DNA of 64,000 bases from Streptomyces sp. SID12488 (GTDB lineage: Bacteria > Actinomycetota > Actinomycetes > Streptomycetales > Streptomycetaceae), in assembly GCF_010548275.1 (NCBI RefSeq), contig NZ_JAAGLT010000018.1, positions 120,199 through 184,198 on the forward strand, in the 5' to 3' direction. Numbering within the stretch: the stretch's first letter is position 1; each line of letters begins with the position of its first letter. Made by a program: the position numbers and the translations under genes. Below, piece after piece: positions 37,713 to 46,057 of this stretch. The notes beneath the pieces were generated by a model that did no database searches, was not told the origin of the DNA, and worked only from the letters and a program-made list of their open reading frames with translations.

Positions 37713-39181
37713 CACCCCCCACACCCGCCGACAACCCGGCCACCACCCCCATCCCCGCCCCGGACGCCCCCCACGACCTCGTCGGCATCGGCATCGGCCC
37801 CTGCAACCTCTCCCTCGCCGCGCTCGCCCACCCCCTCCCCGACCTCGACACCGTCTTCTACGAACAACACCCCCGCTTCGACTGGCACCCCGGACTCCTC
37901 ATCGACGGCGCCACCCTCCAAGTCCCCTTCCTCGCCGACCTGGTAACCCTCGCCGACCCCGCCAGCCCCTGGTCCTTCCTCAGCTATCTCAAGAGCCGCG
38001 ACCGGCTCTTCCCGTTCTACTTCGCCGAGCGTTTCCACATCCAGCGCGCCGAATACGACGCCTACTGCCGCTGGGTCAGCGAGAACCTCCCCGGACTGCA
38101 CTTCGGACACCAGGTCGACGCCGTCCGCTGGAACCCCGAACGGGACCTGTTCGAAGTCGACTTCACCCAACTCGATGCCGACGGAGAAGCCGAGGCCCTC
38201 GGCCGGACGTACACGAAGAACGTCGTCCTCGGCATCGGCAGCGAGCCCTACATCCCCGAACCCCTCAAACCACTCGTCGAAGCCCCCACCGTGCCCGTCC
38301 TGCACGCGGCCGACTACCTCGCCCACCGCGACCGGTTCCTCACCGCCGAACACGTCACCGTCATCGGCTCAGGACAGACCGGCGCCGAGATCTTCCTCGA
38401 CCTCCTGCGCCACCGCCCCGCCGGACGCGAGAAGATCCACTGGCTGGGACGCACCGAGGCCTTCGCCCCCATGGAGTACTCCAAACTCGGCCTCGAACAC
38501 TTCACCCCCGACTACACCCGCTACTTCCACGCCCTCACCGAACCCGTGCGCGACAGCCTCGTCGCCGCCCAGTGGCAACTCCACAAAGGCATCGGCGCCG
38601 ACACCATCGCCGCCATCCACGACGAGCTCTACCGCCGCACCCTCCACGGCGGCTGGCCCGAGGCAGTCCTCACCCCCGGCGTCCGCGTCCGCACCGCCGG
38701 CCGCGTCGCCACCACCAAAGTCGAACTCCACCTCGAACACACCCAACAGGGCAGCCGCTCCCGCCTCACCACCGACGCCGTCGTCCTCGCCACCGGCTAC
38801 CGCGACCGCCCCCTCGACCGCGTCCTCGCCGGCCTCGACCCCTACCTCCGCCGCGACAGCGCCGAACGCCCCCGCATCGACGACCGGTTCAGACTCGTCC
38901 TCGACCCCGCCGTCACCGCCACCGGCAGCCACGTCTACGTCCAGAACGCCGAGCTCCACACCCACGGAGTCGGCACCCCCGACCTCGGACTCGTCGCGTC
39001 GCGCAGCGCCGCCATCCTCAACTCCCTCACCGGCAAGACCCCTTACCCCCAGCCGACCAGAACCGCCTTCACCACCTTCGGCCTCGAACCACCACTGCCC
39101 CAGGTCCCGACCCCCCGGCAGAGCGAGGAACGAGAAAAGGGCCAGCACCATGTGCTGACCCCTCTCGTGGAAGGAATCTGA
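37709..39181 (+). CDS. Lysine/ornithine-type N-hydroxylase (FAD, NADPH)
   Basis: A 490-aa protein from the ATG at 37709, coupled to the decarboxylase. FAD site: LVGIGIGPCNLSLAALA; substrate-side motif WHPGLLIDGATLQVPFLADL; NADPH site: VTVIGSGQTGAEIFLDLL; C-terminal VLATGYR and THGVGTPDLGLVASR. This is the DesB/IucD/SidA family, which N-hydroxylates the amine of diamines, lysine or ornithine for hydroxamate siderophores. The acyltransferase and the NIS synthetase that would complete a siderophore are not in the window. The last 20 or so codons run through a hairpin that suits the opposite strand. Confidence 0.9.
   Translation: MTPPTPADNPATTPIPAPDAPHDLVGIGIGPCNLSLAALAHPLPDLDTVFYEQHPRFDWHPGLLIDGATLQVPFLADLVTLADPASPWSFLSYLKSRDRLFPFYFAERFHIQRAEYDAYCRWVSENLPGLHFGHQVDAVRWNPERDLFEVDFTQLDADGEAEALGRTYTKNVVLGIGSEPYIPEPLKPLVEAPTVPVLHAADYLAHRDRFLTAEHVTVIGSGQTGAEIFLDLLRHRPAGREKIHWLGRTEAFAPMEYSKLGLEHFTPDYTRYFHALTEPVRDSLVAAQWQLHKGIGADTIAAIHDELYRRTLHGGWPEAVLTPGVRVRTAGRVATTKVELHLEHTQQGSRSRLTTDAVVLATGYRDRPLDRVLAGLDPYLRRDSAERPRIDDRFRLVLDPAVTATGSHVYVQNAELHTHGVGTPDLGLVASRSAAILNSLTGKTPYPQPTRTAFTTFGLEPPLPQVPTPRQSEEREKGQHHVLTPLVEGI
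39131..39167 (-). terminator. Terminator of the nucleotidase gene inside the hydroxylase 3' end
   Basis: On the minus strand GGGTCAGCAC-ATG-GTGCTGGCCC forms a 10-bp stem with one mismatch, extended by CGAG/CTCG, and is followed by TTTT. It lies 80 bp after the stop of the minus-strand nucleotidase, within the last codons of the plus-strand hydroxylase. Confidence 0.65.
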
Positions 39182-39246
39182 GGAACCCGAGGAATCCGAG
39201 GCGACGACCCGCCGCCTACCGGAGACCGCCCACCGGAGACCGGTGA

Positions 39247-41052
39247 CTAGAACACCGGCGTACCGTCACGCGTCAGCTTCCAGTCCACCGATGCGAACTC
39301 CTTCGGATCCAGCACACCCTTCGCCGTCACCCACTCGGAGATCCGCGTCCGGATCTCCGTCGACTCCGACCACAACTCCGGCGCCGACGCCACATGCGGG
39401 AACGCCCCACCGCCGTTGGCGCGGTAGTTGTTCACCGCGAACACGAACTGCTGGGCGTCGTCCAGCGCGGCACCGTTGTAGGCCAGGTTCTTGATCCGCG
39501 AACCGGCCGCCTGCGCGATGTCGATGTCGTACGTCAGACCCGACACGTAGTCGTAGTTGTAGTCCGGGCGGTTCGCCGCGTTCGTCAGCTTCTCCACGTC
39601 GATCACCGCGCCCGCCGCCGTCTGCACGAAGTACTGCGCCGAGTACTCCAGGTACGCCCGCACCTGCGCGCCCGTCAGCAACTTCGCGACCAGCGTGTTG
39701 TCGTACACGTACAGACTCGACAGGTCCCGGATCGTCACCTGGCCGGCCGGGATCTCCGACGTCCGCGAGAACGGCGACGCCTGCGCGATCACCGGCAGCG
39801 ACGCGTACGACGTCCCCACCAGCGCCGCCTTCACGACGTCCTCCTGGACCTTCGTGATCAGGTCGATGATCGGAGCGTCCTTGTACCGCGCCTCGACCGT
39901 CGTCAACGTCTCCGTCGCCGTACCGACCACCTGGTTGACGTACGCCACGACAACGTCGTGCTCGTCCTTCAGCAGCTTGGTGATCCTCGGGTCGTCCGCG
40001 ACCGTCTTCGAGTCACGCACGGTCGCCGCGACCGACTCGACGGCCCACTTGCCCTTCTCGAACACCAGCTCGACATCGAACAGTGACAGCCGCTCCGCGT
40101 ACGCCAACGGCTCCGACAGCACCACCGTCTTACCGGTCGCCGTGTTCGTGACCTTCAGCTCGGCGATCTCCGTGTGCGCGTGACCGACCAGAATCGCGTC
40201 GATACCCGGCACCTGCTGCGCCACCAGCGCCGCCGAGTTCTCGACGTACGGCAGCTGGTCACCGTACGAAGAAGTCCCCGAGGACCCCGAGTGCGCCGAC
40301 ACCACAACCACATCCGCGCCCATCGAACGCAGCTTCGGCACCCACTTCGCCGCCTGCTCCTCCAGACCCGGGAACGTCAGCTTCCCCTGCACGTACGCCT
40401 TGTCCCAGATCGCGATACCCGGGTTCGTCAGCCCCAGCACGGCCACCTTGACCGGCGGAGCACCCTTCACATGGAACGTCTTCATGAGGTACGGAGGAAA
40501 CGCCGGCTTCAGCGTCTTCGCGTCCAGCGCGTTCGCACCCAGCAGCGGGAAACGGCACTGCGACTCGAACTTGCGCAGCGTCTCGATGCCGTAGTTGAAC
40601 TCGTGGTTGCCGAGCGCCACCGCGTCGTACCCGATCGCGTTCATCGCCTGCGCCATCGGGTGCACCGGACCACCCTTGGCGGTGATCGGGTCGACCTTCG
40701 CGTAGTAGTACGTCAGCGGGGTGCCCTGAATGGTGTCGCCCGCGTCGAGCAGCAGCGTGTTGCAGCGCCCCTTCTCCTTGCGGACCTGCTCCACCAGCGT
40801 CGAGATACGGGCCAGCCCCTGCGCGTTGCCCTTCGCGTCGGAGTACTCCGCGTTCTTGAAGTAGTCCCAGTTGAAGATGTGACCGTGCAGGTCGGTCGTG
40901 CCCATGACGGTCAGGGAGTACCGCTTCACCGGCTTCGCGGGCTTCTTCGCCTCCGCGGCCTGCGCCGCCGGAGCCACGACAGCGCTGGTCAGCGCCACCC
41001 CCGCTCCGGTCACAGCGGACTTCTTCAGGAACTTCCGGCGGTTCAACGGCAT
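39247..41052 (-). CDS. Exported 5'-nucleotidase / 2',3'-cyclic phosphodiesterase family
   Basis: A 601-aa protein from the ATG at 41052, with GAGGAG eight bases upstream. A twin-arginine signal is evident (NRRKFLKKSAVTGAGVALTS, cut after AAQA), so it is exported folded by Tat. Metallophosphatase motifs follow in order: TTDLHGHI, LLLDAGDTIQG, VALGNHEFNYG, VVVSAHSGS and LVGHAHTEI. The C-terminal substrate domain has AVNNYRANGGG. Such enzymes release nucleosides and phosphate outside the cell. No Pho box was looked for in detail and none is obvious in the 150-bp divergent gap. Confidence 0.93.
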   Translation of the reverse strand: MPLNRRKFLKKSAVTGAGVALTSAVVAPAAQAAEAKKPAKPVKRYSLTVMGTTDLHGHIFNWDYFKNAEYSDAKGNAQGLARISTLVEQVRKEKGRCNTLLLDAGDTIQGTPLTYYYAKVDPITAKGGPVHPMAQAMNAIGYDAVALGNHEFNYGIETLRKFESQCRFPLLGANALDAKTLKPAFPPYLMKTFHVKGAPPVKVAVLGLTNPGIAIWDKAYVQGKLTFPGLEEQAAKWVPKLRSMGADVVVVSAHSGSSGTSSYGDQLPYVENSAALVAQQVPGIDAILVGHAHTEIAELKVTNTATGKTVVLSEPLAYAERLSLFDVELVFEKGKWAVESVAATVRDSKTVADDPRITKLLKDEHDVVVAYVNQVVGTATETLTTVEARYKDAPIIDLITKVQEDVVKAALVGTSYASLPVIAQASPFSRTSEIPAGQVTIRDLSSLYVYDNTLVAKLLTGAQVRAYLEYSAQYFVQTAAGAVIDVEKLTNAANRPDYNYDYVSGLTYDIDIAQAAGSRIKNLAYNGAALDDAQQFVFAVNNYRANGGGAFPHVASAPELWSESTEIRTRISEWVTAKGVLDPKEFASVDWKLTRDGTPVF

Positions 41053-41202
41053 GTTTCGGGCTCCTCGGGGAATGGTCAACGACGCGCGTAGATTCTGACC
41101 CGGACACGACCGGTGGCAACAGCCCCCAAAGGTTTCGATCTGGTGACCGGCAGACTCCGCAACCGGGTCCGCAACCGCCCCACGAGTGACAGAGTGGGAC
41201 GT

Positions 41203-41919
41203 ATGACCCCCAGCCCGGAGCACCCCACCGCTGTTCCCTACGGCACCCCGGACGCCCCCCGCATCGCCGTCCGCGGCGAAGCCCACCTCGAAGTCGACCC
41301 CGAGATCGCCCGCATCGGCATCACGATCGGCGCAAGGGGCACGGACCGCCGCTCGGCACTGGACGACCTCACCCGCCGCAACGCCACCGTCCTGGACCTC
41401 GTGAAGACCTACGGCGAGGCGGTGGAACGCCTGGAGACAGGAGCCTTCTCCATCACCCCGGAACTCACCAAGCACGGCCGCGGAGAACGCATCCGCGCCT
41501 ACCACGGCCGCGTCCACCTCACCGCCGAACTCACCGACTTCACGGCCCTCGGCGAACTGACCAGCAAACTCGCCGACCTGGACCTCACCGGAGTCGACGG
41601 CCCCTGGTGGGCCCTGCGCCCCGACTCCCCGGCCCACCGCGACGCCCGCCGCCAGGCGGTACGGGAAGCGGTGCAAAGGGCCCGCGAGTACGCGGAAGCC
41701 CTGGGCACCTCGCTGGCGGCCCTGGTGGAACTGGCGGACGTGGGCGCCGAGGCCGCACAGCCCATGGCGTACGAGGCCCAGTCACGCTCCCTGCGCCGCG
41801 CGGCCTTCGCCGGCGCCGAGGTCGCGGACGAGGCGGCACCACTCGATCTGGAACCGCAGCGGCAACAGGTCTACGCACAGGTGAACGCCCGCTTCACGAT
41901 GGTGCCGCCACAGCTGTGA
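41203..41919 (+). CDS. SIMPL (DUF541) domain protein
   Basis: A 238-aa protein from the ATG at 41203. The SIMPL pattern is present: RIAVRGEAHLEVDPEIARIG at the start, paired repeats of the type TRRNATVLDLVKTYGEAVE, then ARRQAVREAVQRAREYAEAL and the C-terminal QVYAQVNARFTMVPP. Members are found in periplasmic or outer surface proteins elsewhere; here no signal peptide is seen. Function is unknown. It is followed after 157 bp by pyk. Confidence 0.88.
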   Translation: MTPSPEHPTAVPYGTPDAPRIAVRGEAHLEVDPEIARIGITIGARGTDRRSALDDLTRRNATVLDLVKTYGEAVERLETGAFSITPELTKHGRGERIRAYHGRVHLTAELTDFTALGELTSKLADLDLTGVDGPWWALRPDSPAHRDARRQAVREAVQRAREYAEALGTSLAALVELADVGAEAAQPMAYEAQSRSLRRAAFAGAEVADEAAPLDLEPQRQQVYAQVNARFTMVPPQL

Positions 41920-42076
41920 ACAGACCGGTGACAGGCCACCGAAATGATCAGCCGAAATGCTCATCGGAGCAACTCCGCGCACACTTCAACCGTTGTCAAT
42001 AACCCTTCACGCAAAGGTGGTTGAGTAGTCATACAGCACCAATTCCCTACCCACCGGTAAGGCCTACGCTCGAAGT

Positions 42077-43513
42077 ATGCGTCGAGCAAAGATCGTCTGT
42101 ACTCTGGGCCCCGCCACCGACTCGTACGACCAGATCAAAGCACTGGTCGATGCCGGAATGGACGTAGCCCGCTTCAACCTCAGCCACGGCAGCCACGCCG
42201 AACACGAGGTGCGTTACCAGCACGTCCGCAAGGCCGCCGACGAAACCGGCCGCAGCATCGGCCTCCTCGCCGATCTTCAAGGCCCGAAGATCCGACTCGG
42301 CCGCTTCACCGAAGGCCCCGTACTCCTCGAACGCGGAGACACCTTCACCATCACCGTCGAAGAAGACGTCGAAGGCAACCAGCAGACCTGCGGAACCACC
42401 TACGCGGGCCTCGCCACCGACGTCACCCCCGGCGAACTCGTCCTCGTCGACGACGGCAAGGTCTGCCTCCAGGTCACCGCCGTCGACGGACCCCGCGTCC
42501 ACACCAGGGTCGTCGAAGGCGGAGTGATCTCCGACCACAAGGGCCTCAACCTCCCCGGCGTGGCGGTGTCGGTCCCCGCCCTCTCCGACAAGGACGAGGC
42601 GGACCTCCGCTGGGCGCTGCGCACCGGCTTCGACGTCATCGCCCTGTCCTTCGTGCGCAGCGGACGCGACATCGACGACGTCCACCGCATCATGGACGAG
42701 GAACACCGCCGCCTCCCGGTCATCGCCAAGGTCGAGAAGCCGCAGGCGGTCGAGGCGATCGACGACATCGTCGCCGCCTTCGACGGCATCATGGTCGCCC
42801 GCGGTGACCTCGGCGTCGAAATGCCCCTGGAGCAGGTCCCCATCGTCCAGAAGCGCGCGATCAAGCTGGCGAAGCGCAACGCCAAGCCGGTCATCGTCGC
42901 CACACAGATGCTCGAATCGATGATCGAGAACTCCCGCCCGACGAGGGCGGAGGCGTCGGATGTCGCGAACGCGGTCATCGACGGCACGGACGCGGTGATG
43001 CTGTCCGGTGAGACGAGCGTGGGCAAGTACGCCATCGAGACGGTCCGGACGATGGCGAAGATCATCGAGGCGGCCGAGGAGGACATCCTGGCCAAGGGCC
43101 TCCCGCCACTGACGGACCGCAACAAGCCCCGCACACAGGGCGGCGCGGTGGCCCGTGCGGCGGCCGAGATGGGCGACTTCCTCGGCGCGAAGTTCCTGGT
43201 GGCGTTCACACAGAGCGGCGACACGGTGAAGCGCCTTTCGCGCTACAGGTCCCCGATCCCGCTCCTGGCCTTCACCCCGGACCCGGCGACACGGTCCCAG
43301 CTGGCGCTGACGTGGGGCGTGGAGACGTTCCTGGGCCCGCATGTCGACTCGACGGACGCGATGGTGGACCAGGTGGACGAGCTGTTGTTGAAGTACGGGC
43401 GCTGCCAGAAGGGCGACGTGGTGGTCATCACGGCCGGCTCGCCGCCCGGGGTCTCGGGGTCTACCAACCTGGTCCGGGTCCACCACATCGGCGAGGACGA
43501 CAGCCCCAAGTAG
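42077..43513 (+). CDS. pyk: Pyruvate kinase
   Basis: A 478-aa protein from the ATG at 42077. It makes pyruvate and ATP from phosphoenolpyruvate and ADP, the last step of glycolysis. Landmarks: KIVCTLGPATDSYDQI, DVARFNLSHG, DLQGPKIRLGRF, the PROSITE-type VIAKVEKPQAVEAID with the catalytic Lys, MVARGDLGVEMP, and ATQMLESMI. The C-terminal domain contains GAVARAAAEM and VAFTQSGDT. The gene ends in a perfect hairpin terminator. No Shine-Dalgarno of note, but the start is the first residue of the conserved N-terminus. Confidence 0.97.
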   Translation: MRRAKIVCTLGPATDSYDQIKALVDAGMDVARFNLSHGSHAEHEVRYQHVRKAADETGRSIGLLADLQGPKIRLGRFTEGPVLLERGDTFTITVEEDVEGNQQTCGTTYAGLATDVTPGELVLVDDGKVCLQVTAVDGPRVHTRVVEGGVISDHKGLNLPGVAVSVPALSDKDEADLRWALRTGFDVIALSFVRSGRDIDDVHRIMDEEHRRLPVIAKVEKPQAVEAIDDIVAAFDGIMVARGDLGVEMPLEQVPIVQKRAIKLAKRNAKPVIVATQMLESMIENSRPTRAEASDVANAVIDGTDAVMLSGETSVGKYAIETVRTMAKIIEAAEEDILAKGLPPLTDRNKPRTQGGAVARAAAEMGDFLGAKFLVAFTQSGDTVKRLSRYRSPIPLLAFTPDPATRSQLALTWGVETFLGPHVDSTDAMVDQVDELLLKYGRCQKGDVVVITAGSPPGVSGSTNLVRVHHIGEDDSPK

Positions 43514-43523
43514 GCGTTGAGAG

Positions 43524-43556
43524 AAGGGCCCCTCTTTGGCTGACGGAGGGGCCCTT
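43524..43556. terminator. Intrinsic terminator of pyk
   Basis: AAGGGCCCCTC (43524-43534) and GAGGGGCCCTT (43546-43556) pair over 11 bp with an 11-base loop and are followed by TTTT. It ends seven bases before the stop of the minus-strand gene, so it may serve both. Confidence 0.88.
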
Positions 43557-43562
43557 TTCGGT

Positions 43563-44327
43563 TCAGTGCTTGGGGCCCACGTGGGTGTCCATCAGGGCTA
43601 CGGAGGCTTTGCGGGCTACGGAGATGTTCTTGGCGTTCGGCCGTTTCCAGTCGACGCCGACTTTGTCGAGGGTGTCGGTATAGAGTCGCTTGATGTCGGG
43701 GGAGAGGTTCGTGAAGAAGTAGCGCGGGTATTCGTAGCGCTTGCGTTCACCTGCGATGAGCTTCTCGGTCCAGTTGGTGATTCGGCAGCCGTCGGAGTGG
43801 ACGAGTCCCCGGATGAACTCCCATGGGTGCGAGTCGACGATGGCTTGCTGCCAGTTGTCGAGAACGATCCGGCGCTCGTGCTTCTTGCCGGGCCCGTGCT
43901 GAGGGAAGAAGCAGGGCCAGTGGGCGCTGTAGCCGACCACGGAAACGTAGCCCTGGGCTTGGACTCGGTACGCGCGCTTTCCCGGATTGAGTGTCTGGAC
44001 GGCCGCCTCGCACGCGTCGATCAGGCCGGGCCACGCGTCCGCGCACGCGATACGCAGGTAGTGCCCTGAACGCGGATGGGCGCTGATGCACCCGTCACCG
44101 AGATACAGGCCAAGGAGGTAGGAGTAGGCGGCTGTGTCTTCGGGATCGCTCGGGAATGATCCGCAGCGGACGCACGGGCTCACCTGCATACGCGGTAGCG
44201 GGTCGATTCGCGTCTGCCAGGAGCGGATTGCGGCGCGGGATATCCCTGTCTCTTTGCTGACGGAGTTCAGGCTGCGTCCCTGACTCACCAGCACCAGGGC
44301 TCGCTCGCGAGTGCCAATGTCGGACAT
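43563..44327 (-). CDS. Helix-turn-helix plus LAGLIDADG-type protein, probable homing endonuclease relative
   Basis: A 254-aa protein from the ATG at 44327. Residues 1-45 form a helix-turn-helix like those of resolvases (VLVSQGRSLNSVSKETGISR). A Cys pair (SPCVRCGSF) follows. Then come two LAGLIDADG-like helices, SYLLGLYLGDGC near residue 70 and EFIRGLVHSDGC near residue 170, each with the acidic residue expected of a nuclease. The codons and base composition are visibly less GC-rich than those of its neighbours. It lies between pyk and a tRNA gene. It may be a free-standing homing endonuclease or a regulator derived from one. Confidence 0.75.
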   Translation of the reverse strand: MSDIGTRERALVLVSQGRSLNSVSKETGISRAAIRSWQTRIDPLPRMQVSPCVRCGSFPSDPEDTAAYSYLLGLYLGDGCISAHPRSGHYLRIACADAWPGLIDACEAAVQTLNPGKRAYRVQAQGYVSVVGYSAHWPCFFPQHGPGKKHERRIVLDNWQQAIVDSHPWEFIRGLVHSDGCRITNWTEKLIAGERKRYEYPRYFFTNLSPDIKRLYTDTLDKVGVDWKRPNAKNISVARKASVALMDTHVGPKH

Positions 44328-44352
44328 GTGGTCAGCCTGTGGGGTTGACCAC
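44328..44352 (-). promoter_or_regulatory. Palindrome at the start of the HTH/LAGLIDADG gene
   Basis: GTGGTCA (44328-44334) and TGACCAC (44346-44352) flank an 11-base spacer and directly abut the ATG. The position suits an operator, possibly for the helix-turn-helix of the same protein. Confidence 0.4.
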
Positions 44353-44367
44353 GTCGGCGCGCAGCAA

Positions 44368-44403
44368 AAAGCGGATGTTCACTAGAATGAGAACATCCGC
44401 TTT
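44368..44403 (-). terminator. Hairpin between tRNA and HTH/LAGLIDADG gene
   Basis: AAAGCGGATGTTC (44368-44380) and GAACATCCGCTTT (44391-44403) are perfect 13-bp arms with a 10-base loop. Read on the minus strand, the hairpin follows the tRNA gene and ends in a TTTTTG run, so it probably terminates the tRNA transcript. Confidence 0.75.
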
Positions 44404-44432
44404 CTTTCACTACCTTGCAATCCAAGGAAAAG

Positions 44433-44505
44433 TGCCCCGAGTCGGATTCGAACCGACGCTGGATGGGTTTTGAATCCATGGCCTCTACCGCTGGGCTACC
44501 GGGGC
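44433..44505 (-). tRNA. tRNA with anticodon CAA (Leu codon UUG), short variable loop
   Basis: A 73-nt cloverleaf. Acceptor stem GCCCCGG pairs with TCGGGGC (one wobble); D arm with AGCGGTAG loop; anticodon loop TTCAAAA reads CAA; T arm GTCGG-TTCGAAT-CCGAC. The variable loop is only about 5 nt, whereas bacterial leucine tRNAs normally have a long variable arm. The anticodon stem has an A-C mismatch at its last pair (31-39). CCA is not encoded. It is followed by a hairpin terminator. The identity by anticodon is Leu, but the body is class I, so charging is uncertain. Confidence 0.8.
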
Positions 44506-44605
44506 CCCTTCGAAACGAAGGTCAGCGGTCACCCGCCGTGACACCACCATACCGCAGCTGGGTACGCTCTTGTCAGCAGCACCCCGCCCTGATCAAGGAG
44601 CCCCC

Positions 44606-45262
44606 GTGACCGCCCCCGAGTCGCCCCAGCCCGCAGACGCGCCCGACGACGACAAGTCGCACGTGCCTCCGCTGACGACCCGTGTCGTCATTGCCGAGGA
44701 CGAGGCGCTCATCCGGCTCGACCTCAAGGAGATGCTCGAAGAAGAGGGCTACTCCGTGGTCGGTGAGGCCGGTGACGGTGAGGAGGCCGTGGAGCTTGCC
44801 CGTAAGCACCGGCCCGACCTCGTCATCCTCGATGTGAAGATGCCGAAGCTCGACGGCATCTCGGCGGCCGAGAAGATCGCCGAGGAGTCCATCGCGCCGG
44901 TGCTGATGCTGACCGCCTTCTCGCAGCGCGACCTCGTCGAGCGGGCCAGGGACGCCGGGGCCATGGCGTACCTCGTGAAGCCGTTCAGCAAGAGCGATGT
45001 CGTACCGGCGATCGAGATGGCGGTGTCGCGGTTCAACGAGATGCGCACGCTGGAGAAGGAGATCGCGGATCTCAGCCTGAGGCTGGAGACCCGCAAGCTG
45101 GTCGACCGTGCCAAGTCGGTCCTCCAGACGGAGTACGGCCTGTCCGAGCCCGCCGCGTTCCGGTGGATCCAGAAGACGTCGATGGACCGGCGCATGTCCA
45201 TGCAGCAGGTCGCCGAGGCGGTCATCGCGGACGCCGAGGAGAAGAAGGCCGCGAAGGGCTAG
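44606..45262 (+). CDS. pdtaR: ANTAR-domain response regulator PdtaR
   Basis: A 218-aa protein from the GTG at 44606, with AAGGAG five bases upstream. After an acidic, Pro-rich N-terminal tail the receiver domain spans about 26-145: VIAEDEALIRLD, phosphorylated Asp in LVILDVKMPKLDG, LMLTAF and YLVKPFSKSD. A coiled-coil helix leads to the ANTAR domain (about 155-215: LVDRAKSVLQTEYGLSEPAA, FRWIQKTSMDRRMSMQQVAE). ANTAR domains bind paired hairpins in nascent mRNA and prevent termination. The cognate histidine kinase is not in the window. Confidence 0.93.
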   Translation: MTAPESPQPADAPDDDKSHVPPLTTRVVIAEDEALIRLDLKEMLEEEGYSVVGEAGDGEEAVELARKHRPDLVILDVKMPKLDGISAAEKIAEESIAPVLMLTAFSQRDLVERARDAGAMAYLVKPFSKSDVVPAIEMAVSRFNEMRTLEKEIADLSLRLETRKLVDRAKSVLQTEYGLSEPAAFRWIQKTSMDRRMSMQQVAEAVIADAEEKKAAKG

Positions 45263-45282
45263 CCGCCGCACCTGGTACAGCG

Positions 45283-45323
45283 GAAGAGGCCCGCGCCCCT
45301 GACAGGGGAGCGCGGGCCTCTTC
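45283..45323. terminator. Bidirectional terminator between pdtaR and livF
   Basis: GAAGAGGCCCGCGC (45283-45296) and its perfect complement (45310-45323) form a 14-bp stem with a 13-base loop, between the convergent pdtaR and livF ends. Confidence 0.85.
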
Positions 45324-45340
45324 GTGGTCCTGGGGCGGAT

Positions 45341-46057
45341 TCAGTCCTCGCCCAGGTAGGCCTTCCGCACGGACTCGTCGTGCAGCAGGTCCTGCCCCGT
45401 GCCGGAGAGCACGATGTTGCCGACCTCCATGACGTGTCCCTGGTCGGCGAGGGAGAGCGCCGCCTGGGCGTTCTGCTCGACGAGGAGGATGGTCGTACCG
45501 GCGGCCTTGAGTTCGACGATGGTCGCCATGATCTTCTGCATCATGATCGGCGAGAGGCCCATGGACGGCTCGTCGAGCATCAGCAGCTTGGGCTGGGACA
45601 TGAGCGCCCGGCCCATGGCCAGCATCTGCTGCTCGCCGCCCGACAGTGTTCCCGCGGCCTGCTTGCGGCGCTCTCCGAGGATCGCGAAGAGGTCGTAGGC
45701 GCGCTGGATGTCCTTCTCGATGCCGGCCTTGTCGTTGCGGAGGAAGGCACCGAGGCGCAGGTTGTCCTCGATGGTCATGCGGGGGAAGATGTGCCGCCCC
45801 TCGGGGGAGTGGGCGAGCCCCAGGGAGACGATCTGGTGGGCGGGGACCTTCTTCAGCGACTTGCCGTCGAACTTGATCTGGCCTCCGGCGGGCTTGAGGA
45901 GGCCCGAGAGGGTGCGCAGTGTGGTGGTCTTGCCGGCGCCGTTGGTGCCGATGAGGGTGACCACCTGGCCGGCTTCGACGCTGAAGGAGATGCCCTTGAC
46001 GGCTTCGATCTTGCCGTAGGCGACTCGGAGGTCCTCGACTTCCAGGAGTGCGGTCAT
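45341..46057 (-). CDS. livF: Branched-chain amino acid ABC transporter ATPase LivF
   Basis: A 238-aa ATPase from the ATG at 46057, which overlaps the livG stop as ATGA. Walker A is GTNGAGKTT, the signature is LSGGEQQMLAMGRAL, Walker B is LLMLDEPSMGLSP and the switch His is in ILLVEQNAQAAL. The LivF-specific SPEGRHIFPRMTIEDNLRLG is present. Together with LivG it powers uptake through LivH/LivM. Last gene of the operon, closed by the terminator at 45283-45323. Confidence 0.96.
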   Translation of the reverse strand: MTALLEVEDLRVAYGKIEAVKGISFSVEAGQVVTLIGTNGAGKTTTLRTLSGLLKPAGGQIKFDGKSLKKVPAHQIVSLGLAHSPEGRHIFPRMTIEDNLRLGAFLRNDKAGIEKDIQRAYDLFAILGERRKQAAGTLSGGEQQMLAMGRALMSQPKLLMLDEPSMGLSPIMMQKIMATIVELKAAGTTILLVEQNAQAALSLADQGHVMEVGNIVLSGTGQDLLHDESVRKAYLGED

